Counted from the stretch's first letter, positions 51,931 to 61,336 are shown. The stretch is 64,000 bases of DNA from Clostridiales bacterium (GCA_015069575.1 SVIH01000008.1:1-64000), one strand, 5' to 3'. A program made the numbers and translations. The notes: generated from the letters alone by a model not told the origin.

Positions 51931-53183
51931 TGGCTGAATATCGCTATGGTTTAATAGGTAAAACATTAAAGCATTCACTTTCGCCTGAGATACATAAACA
52001 TTTTTATGATAATGAGTATTCTTTAATTGAATTAAACGAAGAAGAACTGAAAGATTTTTTAATTAAAAAAGATTTTATCGCTGTAAATGTTACTATTCCG
52101 TATAAACAGGCAGTAATTCCTTATTTAACAAAAATTGATGATTTTGCAAAAAAAATAGGCAGTGTAAACACCATTAAAAAGAAAAAAGATGGCACTTTAA
52201 CAGGATATAACACCGATTACTTTGGTTTTCTTTACCTAATAAAAAGTAATGGAATCAAAGTTAAAAACAAAAAAGCTATTGTTCTTGGCAGTGGCGGATC
52301 TTCTAAAACAGTTTGTACAGTTTTAAGTGATTTAGGTGCTAAGTCTGTTACTGTTATTTCAAGGTCAGGTGAAAACAATTATCAGAACATTTCAAAACAT
52401 TTTGATGCTGAAATAATCGTTAATACTACACCTGTTGGAATGTATCCTGATAATCTTAATTCGCCCATTGATTTAACTGATTTTAATGATGTTCAGGCAG
52501 TTGTTGATATCATTTACAATCCATTACAAACAAAACTTTTGCTTGATGCCAAAAAGAAAAATGTTAAATATGCTAACGGCTTATTAATGCTTGTTGCACA
52601 GGCAAAAATGGCGGCAGAGATATTTTTAGATAAAAAAATACCCGATTCTGAAATTGATCGGATATATAATATTATTAAAAAGCAAACTGAAAATATTGTT
52701 TTTGTTGGTATGCCGGGTGCTGGAAAATCAACTATTGCAAGGGAACTTGGCATAAAATTAAATAGGGAAGTTTTTGATACTGATAAGGTAGTTGAAGAAA
52801 AAACAAAAAAAACAATTCCTATGATTTTTGAAGAATACGGTGAAGAATATTTCAGAAAATTAGAAACTGATGCTGCAAAAGAAATAGGTAAAAAAACATC
52901 TTCTGTTATTGCAACAGGTGGGGGAATTATAAAAAAACAGGAAAACTTTGATGCGTTAAAGCAAAACGGTTTTGTTGTGTTTTTGAATAGAGATATTAAC
53001 GAACTTTCTTTAAAAGGTAGGCCACTTTCAACTGATAGGGAACGCTTAAAAGAAATGTATCTTGAACGATATCCGAAATACAAAGAAATTGCTGATACAG
53101 AGATTGTAGTTCAAAACAAAATATCTGATACGGTTAATAAAATTTTAAATATGTTTTATGGAGACTTATATGAAAAAAACTAA
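51930..53183 (+). CDS. Bifunctional shikimate dehydrogenase-shikimate kinase
   Basis: The 417-residue protein fuses AroE (about 1-250: LSPEIHKHF, NVTIPYKQAV, GSVNTI, NTDYFGF, LGSGGSSKTV) with AroK (about 254-417: Walker A GMPGAGKST, FDTDKVVEE, ATGGGII, GRPLS). The two domains carry out successive steps (shikimate formation and phosphorylation). The frame is continuous with no stop or frameshift. Fusion in this order is unusual. AroQ/D and AroC are not in this operon, so 3-dehydroquinase and chorismate synthase must be elsewhere. Confidence 0.93.
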   Translation: MAEYRYGLIGKTLKHSLSPEIHKHFYDNEYSLIELNEEELKDFLIKKDFIAVNVTIPYKQAVIPYLTKIDDFAKKIGSVNTIKKKKDGTLTGYNTDYFGFLYLIKSNGIKVKNKKAIVLGSGGSSKTVCTVLSDLGAKSVTVISRSGENNYQNISKHFDAEIIVNTTPVGMYPDNLNSPIDLTDFNDVQAVVDIIYNPLQTKLLLDAKKKNVKYANGLLMLVAQAKMAAEIFLDKKIPDSEIDRIYNIIKKQTENIVFVGMPGAGKSTIARELGIKLNREVFDTDKVVEEKTKKTIPMIFEEYGEEYFRKLETDAAKEIGKKTSSVIATGGGIIKKQENFDALKQNGFVVFLNRDINELSLKGRPLSTDRERLKEMYLERYPKYKEIADTEIVVQNKISDTVNKILNMFYGDLYEKN

Positions 53184-53670
53184 AAAACTTGTTCTTGCAG
53201 CATTGTTAGCAGCACTTATATGTGTTTCTACACTTATTATTACGGTAACCCTGCCAGGTGGCGGATATTTTAATCTTGGCGATTGTTTTGTTATAACTTC
53301 AGGTGTTGTTTTAGGTCCACTGTTTAGTTTTTTAGCAGCAGCAATTGGTTCGGCGCTTGCAGATATTATTTCAGGCTACGCGCTTTATGCTCCTGCAACA
53401 TTTGTTATTAAAGGGCTTATGGCGTTGGTTGTTGGTTTTATTTGTTTAAAAAATAAAAAAATGTTAAATGTTTTTATAAGCGGATTTTTAGCAGAAATAA
53501 TAATGCTTATAGGATATTTCTTGTATGAACTTATGCTTAATGGTTTTTCACTTGCAATATTAGGCGTTGCAGGTAACGCACTTCAAGGTGTTGTAGGCGT
53601 TGTTTCTTCTTTTGCGTTAATATTGTTATTAACAAAAAACAAGGCAATAAATAAATTTATTACACAGTAA
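53170..53670 (+). CDS. ECF transporter S component
   Basis: The start is ATG 53170 after TGGAGA, overlapping the shikimate fusion by 14 bases. The 166-residue protein has about five or six membrane segments and the S-component pattern near the N-terminus (AALLAALICVSTL) and GGYFNLGDCFVITSGVVLGP, PATFVIKGLMALV. S components bind a vitamin or metal and pair with a shared EcfAT module encoded elsewhere. Linkage to the aromatic operon suggests an aromatic-related substrate, but the ligand cannot be read. Confidence 0.85.
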   Translation: MKKTKKLVLAALLAALICVSTLIITVTLPGGGYFNLGDCFVITSGVVLGPLFSFLAAAIGSALADIISGYALYAPATFVIKGLMALVVGFICLKNKKMLNVFISGFLAEIIMLIGYFLYELMLNGFSLAILGVAGNALQGVVGVVSSFALILLLTKNKAINKFITQ

Positions 53671-53690
53671 AATTTTATTTTTCAAAATAT

Positions 53691-53719
53691 TTGACAGAAA
53701 AAAACTGTTATAATATAAT
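53691..53719 (+). promoter_or_regulatory. Perfect consensus SigA promoter of gdhA
   Basis: TTGACA (53691-53696), a 17-base spacer and TATAAT (53714-53719), 35 bases before the start. This suggests strong expression. Confidence 0.87.
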
Positions 53720-53753
53720 AATATTACTTATTTTATTGAAAGAAGGCGTATTT

Positions 53754-55106
53754 ATGAGTTTTAAAAATCCTTATCTTGCACAGCTTATGGAAACAGTTAT
53801 TAAGCGTAATGCTAACGAACCAGAATTCCATCAGGCAGTGCGCGAGGTTCTTGAATCACTTGAACCTGTTGTAGAAAAGAGCCCCGAATATATTACAAGC
53901 GGTGTTCTTGAAAGAATGGTTGAACCTGAAAGAATTATTAAATTCAGAGTTCCTTGGGTTGATGATAACGGTAAGGTACAGGTAAACCGCGGTTTCAGAA
54001 TTCAGTTTAACAGTGCTATCGGTCCATATAAGGGCGGTTTGAGATTTCATCCAACTGTTAACGAAAGTATTATTAAATTCCTTGGCTTTGAACAAACCTT
54101 TAAAAACTCCTTAACCACACTTCCTATGGGTGGCGGTAAAGGTGGTTCTGACTTTGATCCTAACGGTAAATCAAATGGCGAAGTTATGCGCTTCTGCCAG
54201 AGCTTTATGACAGAATTACAGAAATATATCGGTGCTGATACTGACGTTCCTGCAGGTGACATCGGCGTTGGCGCAAGAGAAATCGGTTATCTCTATGGTC
54301 AGTACAAGAGATTACGCGATGAATTTACAGGCGTTTTAACAGGTAAAGGCCGTTCTTACGGTGGCTCACTTATCCGTCCTGAAGCAACAGGCTTTGGTGC
54401 AGTTTATTACACTGCAGAAATGCTTAAATGGCTTGGTGAAGATATTAAGGGCAAAACCTTTGCAATTTCCGGATTTGGTAATGTAGCATGGGGTACTGTT
54501 CAGAAAGTTAATGAACTTGGCGGTAAAGTTGTAACAATTTCAGGTCCTGACGGATATGTTTACGATAAAGATGGTATTGCAACACAAGAAAAGATTGACT
54601 TTATGCTTGAAATGCGTGCATCATGCCGTAACAGAGTTGAAGACTATGCGGATAAGTTTGGTGTTCCTTTCTTTAAAGGTCAGAAGCCTTGGGGTGAAAA
54701 AGTTGATGTTGTTATGCCTTGCGCTACACAGAACGAAGTTAACCTTGAAGATGCAAAGAAGATGGTTGCAAATGGCTTGAAGTATTATGTAGAAGTTTCA
54801 AATATGCCTACAACTGCTGATGCTGTTGCATATCTTAAAGAAAACAATGTTGTTATTGCTCCTTCTAAAGCAGTTAACGCAGGTGGCGTTGCAGTTTCAG
54901 GTTTAGAAATGAGCCAGAACTCAATGCGTTACAGCTGGAGTGCAGAAGAAGTTGATGCTAAACTTCACGATATTATGAAGAATATCTTTGAATCTTCTGT
55001 TGCTGCTGCTAAAGAATATGGATTAGAAGGCGATCTTATTGCAGGTGCAAATATTGCAGGTTTCAAGAAGGTTGCTGATGCTATGATGGCACAGGGAGTT
55101 GTTTAA
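53754..55106 (+). CDS. gdhA: NADP-type glutamate dehydrogenase
   Basis: The start is ATG 53754 after AGAAGG. The 450-residue protein has the substrate-binding motif GPYKGGLRFHPTVN, the catalytic Lys in LPMGGGKGG, DTDVPAGDIGVG and the Rossmann domain (about 200-370, SGFGNVAWGTVQK). Length and motifs fit the hexameric NADP-specific family (about 450 residues). It makes glutamate from 2-oxoglutarate and ammonia. It has its own promoter and terminator. Confidence 0.97.
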   Translation: MSFKNPYLAQLMETVIKRNANEPEFHQAVREVLESLEPVVEKSPEYITSGVLERMVEPERIIKFRVPWVDDNGKVQVNRGFRIQFNSAIGPYKGGLRFHPTVNESIIKFLGFEQTFKNSLTTLPMGGGKGGSDFDPNGKSNGEVMRFCQSFMTELQKYIGADTDVPAGDIGVGAREIGYLYGQYKRLRDEFTGVLTGKGRSYGGSLIRPEATGFGAVYYTAEMLKWLGEDIKGKTFAISGFGNVAWGTVQKVNELGGKVVTISGPDGYVYDKDGIATQEKIDFMLEMRASCRNRVEDYADKFGVPFFKGQKPWGEKVDVVMPCATQNEVNLEDAKKMVANGLKYYVEVSNMPTTADAVAYLKENNVVIAPSKAVNAGGVAVSGLEMSQNSMRYSWSAEEVDAKLHDIMKNIFESSVAAAKEYGLEGDLIAGANIAGFKKVADAMMAQGVV

Positions 55107-55116
55107 TAATAAAAAA

Positions 55117-55147
55117 ATAAGGGATGAGTTTTTGCTCATCCCATTTT
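55117..55147. terminator. Bidirectional terminator between gdhA and the oxidoreductase
   Basis: GGGATGAG / CTCATCCC with a six-base loop, flanked by A- and T-runs. Confidence 0.88.
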
Positions 55148-56254
55148 TTATATTTTTGGAATTTCTACCGTCACTTCTTTTCCTAATTCACTTGATTCTA
55201 CAATTGCATTTATAATTGCTTGGTTAATAATTATTTGTGAAGTTGGAACAGGGCTTTGTGAGTTGTTTTTAATTGCATCTAAAAAAGTTCTTATTTTATA
55301 ATAAAAATTACCTTTTTCATTTTCTCGTAACGGAATTTGTTTTTCAGTTTTTTCGCCATTAATTGTTTGGTAAAGAACCATTGGTCCACCAATTGAACCA
55401 TTCCAACATTCAGTAGATGGTAATCTGAGACCGCCATCAGTACCCAGAATAATAGTGTCACCTGTTGTATCCATATTCATTGCCCATGAAATTCTGAAAT
55501 CTAAAATAATATCGTTTTCAAGACGAATAAATGCTGCTGCAAAATCATCAACTTCGAATTTTTCTGCATATTCTTTGCATGGCATATATTTAGGATTTGT
55601 ACCAAAAAATGCGCTTTTATATCCTGTTACAGTTAATGGTTTTGGATATCCTATTGCATTAAGAACCATATCGAGTGAATAACAGCCAATATCTGCAAGA
55701 GCACCTATGCCTGCAGTTTTCTTTTCAATATAAGATGTGCCAAATGGGGTAGGAATACCATCTCGTCTACCACCGCCTGTTTGAATATAATATATTTTAC
55801 CTAAAACACCTGAATCAATAATTTCTTTAAGTAATTTCATATTATTATCAAAGCGTGGTTGAAAACCGTGCGAAAGAATTTTGCCACTTAACTTTTCTGC
55901 TCTTGAAATTTCGATGGCCTCATCCATTGTAACGCACATTGGCTTTTCGAGTAATACATTTAATCCATGATTAAGTGCATATATAGCAGGTGAAGCGTGC
56001 TGAGTATTATATGTACATATACTAACAGCATCCAGATCCTTTTCATTATTAATTAGTTCTTTATCACTGCTGTAATATCGTATGTTTTCTAAACCAAATC
56101 TATTTTTCAATAGTTTTTCAGCTTTTTCTGGAATTAAATCTGCTGCTGCAACAATTTCGCAATCAGGCATTTGTAAATAGTTATCAATATGGGCAATAGC
56201 AATTTTACCACAACCAATAATACCTATTTTTAATTTTTTATTTAAGGGCGCCAT
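55148..56254 (-). CDS. Gfo/Idh/MocA-family oxidoreductase
   Basis: The 368-residue protein has an N-terminal Rossmann fold (KIGIIGCGKIAIAHIDNYL), the EKPMC motif around residue 117 and a C-terminal Gfo/Idh/MocA beta domain. Such enzymes use NAD(P) to oxidise or reduce sugars, inositols or related compounds. The substrate is unknown. It is divergent from an AraC regulator with a cupin sensor, and the two promoters overlap, so the regulator probably controls it. Confidence 0.9.
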   Translation of the reverse strand: MAPLNKKLKIGIIGCGKIAIAHIDNYLQMPDCEIVAAADLIPEKAEKLLKNRFGLENIRYYSSDKELINNEKDLDAVSICTYNTQHASPAIYALNHGLNVLLEKPMCVTMDEAIEISRAEKLSGKILSHGFQPRFDNNMKLLKEIIDSGVLGKIYYIQTGGGRRDGIPTPFGTSYIEKKTAGIGALADIGCYSLDMVLNAIGYPKPLTVTGYKSAFFGTNPKYMPCKEYAEKFEVDDFAAAFIRLENDIILDFRISWAMNMDTTGDTIILGTDGGLRLPSTECWNGSIGGPMVLYQTINGEKTEKQIPLRENEKGNFYYKIRTFLDAIKNNSQSPVPTSQIIINQAIINAIVESSELGKEVTVEIPKI

Positions 56255-56287
56255 AATGTAAAACCTTTTCTAAATTAAATTTTATAC

Positions 56288-56320
56288 TTGTAGTATAAGA
56301 CAAAAAGTGATATAATACAA
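56288..56320. promoter_or_regulatory. Overlapping divergent promoters of the oxidoreductase and AraC genes
   Basis: Plus strand: TTGTAG (56288-56293), 17 bases, TATAAT (56311-56316) with TGA before it. Minus strand: TTGTAT (56315-56320), 17 bases, TATACT (56292-56297). Each -35 overlaps the other's -10, so only one can be used at a time. Confidence 0.75.
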
Positions 56321-56371
56321 GACGAATATTGTAAATTTTAAGACATTTTTTGCATTTTGGTAGGTGTTTGT

Positions 56372-57175
56372 ATGAGTATTAAATACGAAACTATAAAAAA
56401 TTCACACAGGATTATAAAATCTAATAAACTTCAATATGTAGCGCATCTTCACCGTGATGTAGAATTAATTTATGTTTTAAGCGGTCAGACCAAGGCGTAT
56501 CTTGATTCTAAAGAGTATGTTTTAAACCAAGGTGATTTATTTATTGCATTTCCAAATAAAGTGCATTATTATAGTTCTTTTACTGAGGAAGAATCATATC
56601 TGATTATTTTTTCAGCAGATTATTTTGAAGATTTTAAATCAATCTTTTTTAAAAAAGATCCTATCAACCCTGTAATTAAAAAAGAAGAATTACCTGAAGG
56701 TATTGAAGATATTATTTCAAAAATGCATTCTTGTTACGGTGAAAATTGCCCGTTCAAAAATGAAAAAATAAAGGGTTTTTTTTATATACTGCTTTCAGAA
56801 ATAATCCCTTGTTTTCAATTTATGGAAAAGAAAGATGATAATTTAGATATGGTTTCATCTGTGTTATCATATTGTGCTGAAAATTATAAATATAATATTT
56901 CTCTTGACGAGATGGCAAAAAAGTTGCATGTAAGTAAGTATTATATTTCCAGATTATTCAGTGATAAAATTAAGATAAGCCTTAGCAATTACATAAATAT
57001 GTTAAGGGTTAATGATGCAAAAGAACGGTTGATAAAAACAGCAGATTCTGTAACTGAAATCGGAAGTAAAGTAGGTTATAATACAATAAGATCTTTTAAC
57101 AGGGCGTTTTTAGCGCATACAGGTGTGCAACCCCGTGAATTCAGAAATAAATATGGTAATAAATTAAAAAAATAA
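56372..57175 (+). CDS. AraC-family regulator with cupin sensor
   Basis: The start is ATG 56372 after GGTAGGTG. The 267-residue protein has an N-terminal cupin (about 5-125: HLHRDVELIYVLSGQTKAYL) and a C-terminal double helix-turn-helix (about 165-265, SLDEMAKKLHVSKYYISRLF) with the AraC motif NRAFLAHTGVQPREFRNKYG. The likely target is the divergent oxidoreductase. The ligand is unknown, probably a sugar. Confidence 0.9.
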   Translation: MSIKYETIKNSHRIIKSNKLQYVAHLHRDVELIYVLSGQTKAYLDSKEYVLNQGDLFIAFPNKVHYYSSFTEEESYLIIFSADYFEDFKSIFFKKDPINPVIKKEELPEGIEDIISKMHSCYGENCPFKNEKIKGFFYILLSEIIPCFQFMEKKDDNLDMVSSVLSYCAENYKYNISLDEMAKKLHVSKYYISRLFSDKIKISLSNYINMLRVNDAKERLIKTADSVTEIGSKVGYNTIRSFNRAFLAHTGVQPREFRNKYGNKLKK

Positions 57176-57176
57176 T

Positions 57177-58082
57177 ATGTTTGTATACAATTCATTAAAT
57201 AGCTATTTGAAAAAACGGTTTGTTAAAAAAATTTATAAACTTTCTGTTGATTGCGGATTTACTTGTCCGAATAGAGATGGTTCAAAAGGTGTGGGCGGAT
57301 GTGTTTTTTGTTCACAGGGTGGCTCAGGAGAATTTGCATCAAAAGGCAATGATATTTTAAATCAATTAGAAGATGCCAAACAAAGAATAAAAAATAAGGT
57401 TAAAGGCAATGCAGGATATATATGCTATTTTCAATCATTCACAAACACATATGCACCTGTTGAAAAACTTAGAAAACTATATTATTCTGTATTAAATATA
57501 AAAGATATTGTTGCAATTTCTATAGCAACACGACCCGATTGCCTGCCTGATGATGTTTTGAATTTATTAGGTGAATTAAATAAAAAAATACCTGTTTTTG
57601 TTGAACTTGGCTTGCAAACATCAAATGAAATAACAGCCAATATTATTAATCGCTGTTATGAAAATTCTTGTTTTTCACAAGCAGTTGAAAAACTTAATAA
57701 GTTAAATATTGAAGTTATTGCACATGTTATAATTGGTTTACCGGGTGAAAATATACAAGACTATGTAAACAGTGTTAAATATGCTTCAGAATGCGGCATA
57801 AAAGGTATTAAACTTCAACTTTTACATGTTTTAAAAAATACTGCACTAGAAAAAATGAATTATACACCTTTAACGATGGATGAATATTTTTATGCGCTTA
57901 AATGCTGTATTGAAAATATTCCGCCTGAAATTGTTATCCACAGATTAACAGGCGATGGTGATAAAAAAATATTAATTAAACCGCTTTGGAGCGGTAATAA
58001 ACATAATGTTTTAAATAAACTTAAAAATTATATGGAAGAAAATAATGTTATACAAGGAAGTGCTTTAAATGGACAGAACTAA
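57177..58082 (+). CDS. TIGR01212-family radical SAM protein (YtqA-like)
   Basis: The 301-residue protein has the cluster motif CPNRDGSKGVGGCVFC, the distinctive spaced form of TIGR01212, plus HVIIGLPGEN and ELGLQTSN. It uses a 4Fe-4S cluster and SAM for radical chemistry. The family is widespread but its reaction is not established. It starts one base after the AraC stop and overlaps the small membrane gene by 14 bases. Confidence 0.92.
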   Translation: MFVYNSLNSYLKKRFVKKIYKLSVDCGFTCPNRDGSKGVGGCVFCSQGGSGEFASKGNDILNQLEDAKQRIKNKVKGNAGYICYFQSFTNTYAPVEKLRKLYYSVLNIKDIVAISIATRPDCLPDDVLNLLGELNKKIPVFVELGLQTSNEITANIINRCYENSCFSQAVEKLNKLNIEVIAHVIIGLPGENIQDYVNSVKYASECGIKGIKLQLLHVLKNTALEKMNYTPLTMDEYFYALKCCIENIPPEIVIHRLTGDGDKKILIKPLWSGNKHNVLNKLKNYMEENNVIQGSALNGQN

Positions 58083-58431
58083 TGAATTTAATAAAAGAGA
58101 CATTGAAGAAAATAAAGGCATATCATGTTTTGCTTATTTTGGTTTTATGTTTATAATGCCATTATGGGCTGCATCAGATTCTCCTTATGCACAATTTCAC
58201 GCAAAGCAAGGCAAAATTCTTGCTATTAATGAACTTTTAATGTGTGTTTTAATTTTTCTTGCGCATATTTTAGTGCCTTTAATGCCATCTCTTTTTAGAA
58301 TGTTAAGAACACTTCTGTGTTTGATGTTGTTTTTATCAATGTTATTTTATGTTATTTATGGTGTTACAAACACAATGCGTGGCAAAGCAAAAGAACTTCC
58401 GTTAATTGGTACAATAAAATCTATTCGTTGA
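58069..58431 (+). CDS. Small membrane protein (DUF4870/Tic20-like)
   Basis: The 120-residue protein has about three membrane segments (about 20-40, 50-70, 78-100) with AQFHAKQGKILAINE, a pattern seen in DUF4870/Tic20-like proteins. Its function is not known. AAGG lies before the start and it overlaps the radical SAM gene. Confidence 0.7.
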   Translation: MDRTNEFNKRDIEENKGISCFAYFGFMFIMPLWAASDSPYAQFHAKQGKILAINELLMCVLIFLAHILVPLMPSLFRMLRTLLCLMLFLSMLFYVIYGVTNTMRGKAKELPLIGTIKSIR

Positions 58432-58438
58432 GGTTTGT

Positions 58439-60517
58439 ATGATTTTGATTATAGCCGAAAAACCAAGCCTTGCGCGTAATATTGCTTCTGCTATTGGTAA
58501 ATTAACACGAAAAGATGGATATCTTGAAGGTAATGGGTATATTATTACATGGGCATTTGGTCATTTGTTTTCCTTGTGTGATATAGAAGATTATTCTCCA
58601 AATGCTTCAGGCAAATGGACAATGGAAAATTTACCATGTTTTCCTTCTGAGTTTAAATTCCAATTAAAAAAGGATGCAAGCAAATCCGTAGATGCTGGTG
58701 TTGAAAAACAATTTAATATTATAAAATCTCTGTGTTTAAGAGAAGATGTTGATGTAATCGTTAATGCAGGCGATGCTGACAGAGAAGGTGAAATTATTGT
58801 TCGTCTTTGTATCGAAAATGCCCATACAAATAAAAAACTTATGCGTTTGTGGTTGCCTGACCAAACAGAAGAAACCGTTCAAAAAGCCTTAAATGAAATG
58901 AAGGACGAAAGTGAATACGATAATCTTGCAAATGAAGGTTATGCGCGAACATATATTGATTGGCTTTATGGCGTTAATCTTACTCGATTTGCAACATTAA
59001 AAACAGGCGTTTTGCTTCGTGTTGGCAGAGTAATTATTCCTGTTGTAAAAGCAATTTATGATAGAGATATGTCTATAAGAAATTTTGTGCCTGATATTTA
59101 TTACGCAATAAAAAGTTGTGAATTAACTAACGGTTACGAAATTGAATTAAATAGCAAGGTTAAATTTGATAAAAATAAAAAAGTTGCTGCTCAAAATTTA
59201 TGTAATGAATATAATGCTTGTAATGCAACTGTAACCGAAGTTAAAAGCAAAAAAGATGTTATAAATGCCGGCAAACTATATTCTTTATCAAAACTGCAGA
59301 ATTTTTTAGGCAAAAAATATAAAATGCCAATGGAACAAAGCCTTAATATAGTTCAGAAATTATATGAAAACGGTTATTTAACTTATCCAAGAACAAATAC
59401 TGAATATCTTGCCACGGCAGAAAAAGATAAAATAAAGAAGATAATATCTAACATTAAAAGTTTAGGGTATGATATTGAGTTCAAAGATAAAAAGACAATT
59501 TTTGATGACTCAAAAATAGAATCACATTCGGCAATTACACCTACATATAAAATACCTAAAAAGGAAAGTCTTACTGAAGATGAATATAAAGTTTATTCTG
59601 CAGTTATGCGCAGATTTGTAGCGGTATTTTGTAAAGAAGAATGTTTAGCACAAAAAACTGAAATTACTGTTTCCGTTGGTGATAAAGAAGATTTTATTTT
59701 AAAAGGAATGGTTATAATCCAAAAAGGATGGATAAAGTATGATGATTATAATCAAAAAGACAAGATTCTTCCGCCATTAAATAAGGGAGATATTGTTGCT
59801 ATTAATTTTAAGCCTTATGAAAAAGAAACAACACCTCCAAAACATTATACAATTGAAACATTAAATAATTATCTTAAAAATCCCTTCCGAGATGAAAAAA
59901 ACAATGCGGAAGAAAATGATGATGAAGATTATAAAGCGTTGTTTGAAGGTCTTGAGCTAGGCACAGAAGCAACAAGAACAGGGATTATTGATAATGCAAG
60001 AAAAAGTGAATACATAGAACTTAAAAAAGATGTTTATAAAATTTTGCCTAAAGGCGAATATTTAATTGAATCTCTCACATATATGGGAATTTCAATGGAT
60101 AAATATAAAACATCCCAGATGGGAAAAATTCTTAAACAAATTTATCACGGCAAGCTTACGGTTGAATATGGCGTAAATGAAGCCAAAAAAGAAATACAAA
60201 ATGTTTTTTTTCAAAAGGAACTTCCCATTGAAACAGATACTGATAGCGGATTTTATATGGATAAAGTAGGTGTTTGCCCAATATGCAAAAGTGATGTAGT
60301 TAAAAGCAGATTTGGGTATTCATGCAGTGGATATAAAAATGGCTGTAAATTTAATATCAGTGGTGTTATATGTAAGCGCGTTATTTCAAAAAGAAATGCA
60401 CAATTATTACTTGAAACGGGAAAAACATCAGAAATACAGGGGTTTGTTTCAAAAACAGGTAAAAATTTCAATGCAAAATTGAAGCTTGATAACGGTAAGG
60501 TTGTGTTTGATTTTTAA
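58439..60517 (+). CDS. topB: DNA topoisomerase III
   Basis: The 692-residue protein has the Toprim domain (IIAEKPSLARNIASAI, NAGDADREGEIIVRL), the type IA catalytic Tyr in YENGYLTYPRTNTEYL (near residue 319) and a C-terminal zinc finger (CPICKSDVV, CSGYKNGC). TopB relaxes or decatenates DNA. GAGGTT precedes the start. Length and motifs fit TopB; the full-length gene lies seven bases after the membrane protein. Confidence 0.95.
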   Translation: MILIIAEKPSLARNIASAIGKLTRKDGYLEGNGYIITWAFGHLFSLCDIEDYSPNASGKWTMENLPCFPSEFKFQLKKDASKSVDAGVEKQFNIIKSLCLREDVDVIVNAGDADREGEIIVRLCIENAHTNKKLMRLWLPDQTEETVQKALNEMKDESEYDNLANEGYARTYIDWLYGVNLTRFATLKTGVLLRVGRVIIPVVKAIYDRDMSIRNFVPDIYYAIKSCELTNGYEIELNSKVKFDKNKKVAAQNLCNEYNACNATVTEVKSKKDVINAGKLYSLSKLQNFLGKKYKMPMEQSLNIVQKLYENGYLTYPRTNTEYLATAEKDKIKKIISNIKSLGYDIEFKDKKTIFDDSKIESHSAITPTYKIPKKESLTEDEYKVYSAVMRRFVAVFCKEECLAQKTEITVSVGDKEDFILKGMVIIQKGWIKYDDYNQKDKILPPLNKGDIVAINFKPYEKETTPPKHYTIETLNNYLKNPFRDEKNNAEENDDEDYKALFEGLELGTEATRTGIIDNARKSEYIELKKDVYKILPKGEYLIESLTYMGISMDKYKTSQMGKILKQIYHGKLTVEYGVNEAKKEIQNVFFQKELPIETDTDSGFYMDKVGVCPICKSDVVKSRFGYSCSGYKNGCKFNISGVICKRVISKRNAQLLLETGKTSEIQGFVSKTGKNFNAKLKLDNGKVVFDF

Positions 60518-60520
60518 CTG

Positions 60521-60548
60521 TCAAATTTCGATAAAAACAGCATATAAT
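60521..60548 (+). promoter_or_regulatory. SigE-like promoter of sigK
   Basis: TCAAATT (60521-60527) and CATATAAT (60541-60548), with a 13-base gap, match the SigE consensus. In Bacillus sigK is read by SigE (and SigK). A similar box with the same spacing precedes spoIIIAA. Confidence 0.6.
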
Positions 60549-60579
60549 TAATAAAACATTTTTAATGGGGGTTAATTAT

Positions 60580-61275
60580 ATGTGTTCTTTACTATCGTTT
60601 TTATTGGAACTTCGGTTTTTTATAGGACATATTGGTGATAAAAACTATTTTCCAAAACCGCTAACAAAAAACGAAGAGAAAATACTTGTTGAAAAATTTC
60701 GTAATGGTGATCAAAGTGCTTTTGATAAACTTGTTGAACATAATATGCGTCTTGTTGCACATATAGCAAAAAAATATACTTCGGATAGATATGAATTTGA
60801 TGATCTGATTTCAATTGGTTCTATTGGGTTGATTAAAGCAGTTAAATCGTTTAATTCTGATAAAAGCACACACCTTGTTACATATGCATCAAAATGTATT
60901 GATAATGAAATTCTTATGTATTTAAGAGCAACTAAAAAACAAAAAAATGAAGTTTCTTTATCTGAACCTGTTGGTGTGGATAAAGAAGGTAACGAAGTTA
61001 CGCTTATTGATATACTTAAAAGCGGAGATATTGATGTTCTTGAAAATGTAGATAATCGTTTTCAAGTTAGAAAAATGCTTTGTAAAATGAACGATGTTCT
61101 TGATGAAAGAGAAAAACGTGTTATGATATTGCGTAATGGGTTAGGGGGCAGAACCCCTCTTACACAAAGGGAGACGGCAAAAATACTAAAAATTTCCCGG
61201 TCATATGTAAGCAGGATTGAAAAATCTGCTTTTAATAAAATTAAAAATGGAATGTGTACAGATTTTCACTTTTGA
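60580..61275 (+). CDS. sigK: Sporulation sigma factor SigK
   Basis: The start is ATG 60580; the ATG at 60565 overlaps the GGGGG site and is rejected. The 231-residue protein has a hydrophobic pro-sequence (about 1-20: MCSLLSFLLELRFFIGHIG), the SigK mark FPKPLTKNEE, regions 2 (DDLISIGSIGLIKAVKSF) and 4 (LTQRETAKILKISRSYVSRI). Pro-SigK is membrane-bound and cleaved in the late mother cell. The frame is unbroken, so there is no skin-type insertion here. Confidence 0.93.
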   Translation: MCSLLSFLLELRFFIGHIGDKNYFPKPLTKNEEKILVEKFRNGDQSAFDKLVEHNMRLVAHIAKKYTSDRYEFDDLISIGSIGLIKAVKSFNSDKSTHLVTYASKCIDNEILMYLRATKKQKNEVSLSEPVGVDKEGNEVTLIDILKSGDIDVLENVDNRFQVRKMLCKMNDVLDEREKRVMILRNGLGGRTPLTQRETAKILKISRSYVSRIEKSAFNKIKNGMCTDFHF

Positions 61276-61336
61276 ATCTTAATATTATCAAATAAATAGT
61301 GTACAATAAAGTAAAGATACTTGAAGGAGTTTTATT

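Noticed and set aside
52514-53083. 189-codon minus-strand frame in the AroE-AroK gene
   Set aside because: It is antisense to the kinase domain, has no ribosome-binding site and no recognisable motif.
60565-61275. Skin-type insertion or frameshift in sigK
   Set aside because: The frame is continuous through regions 2 and 4.
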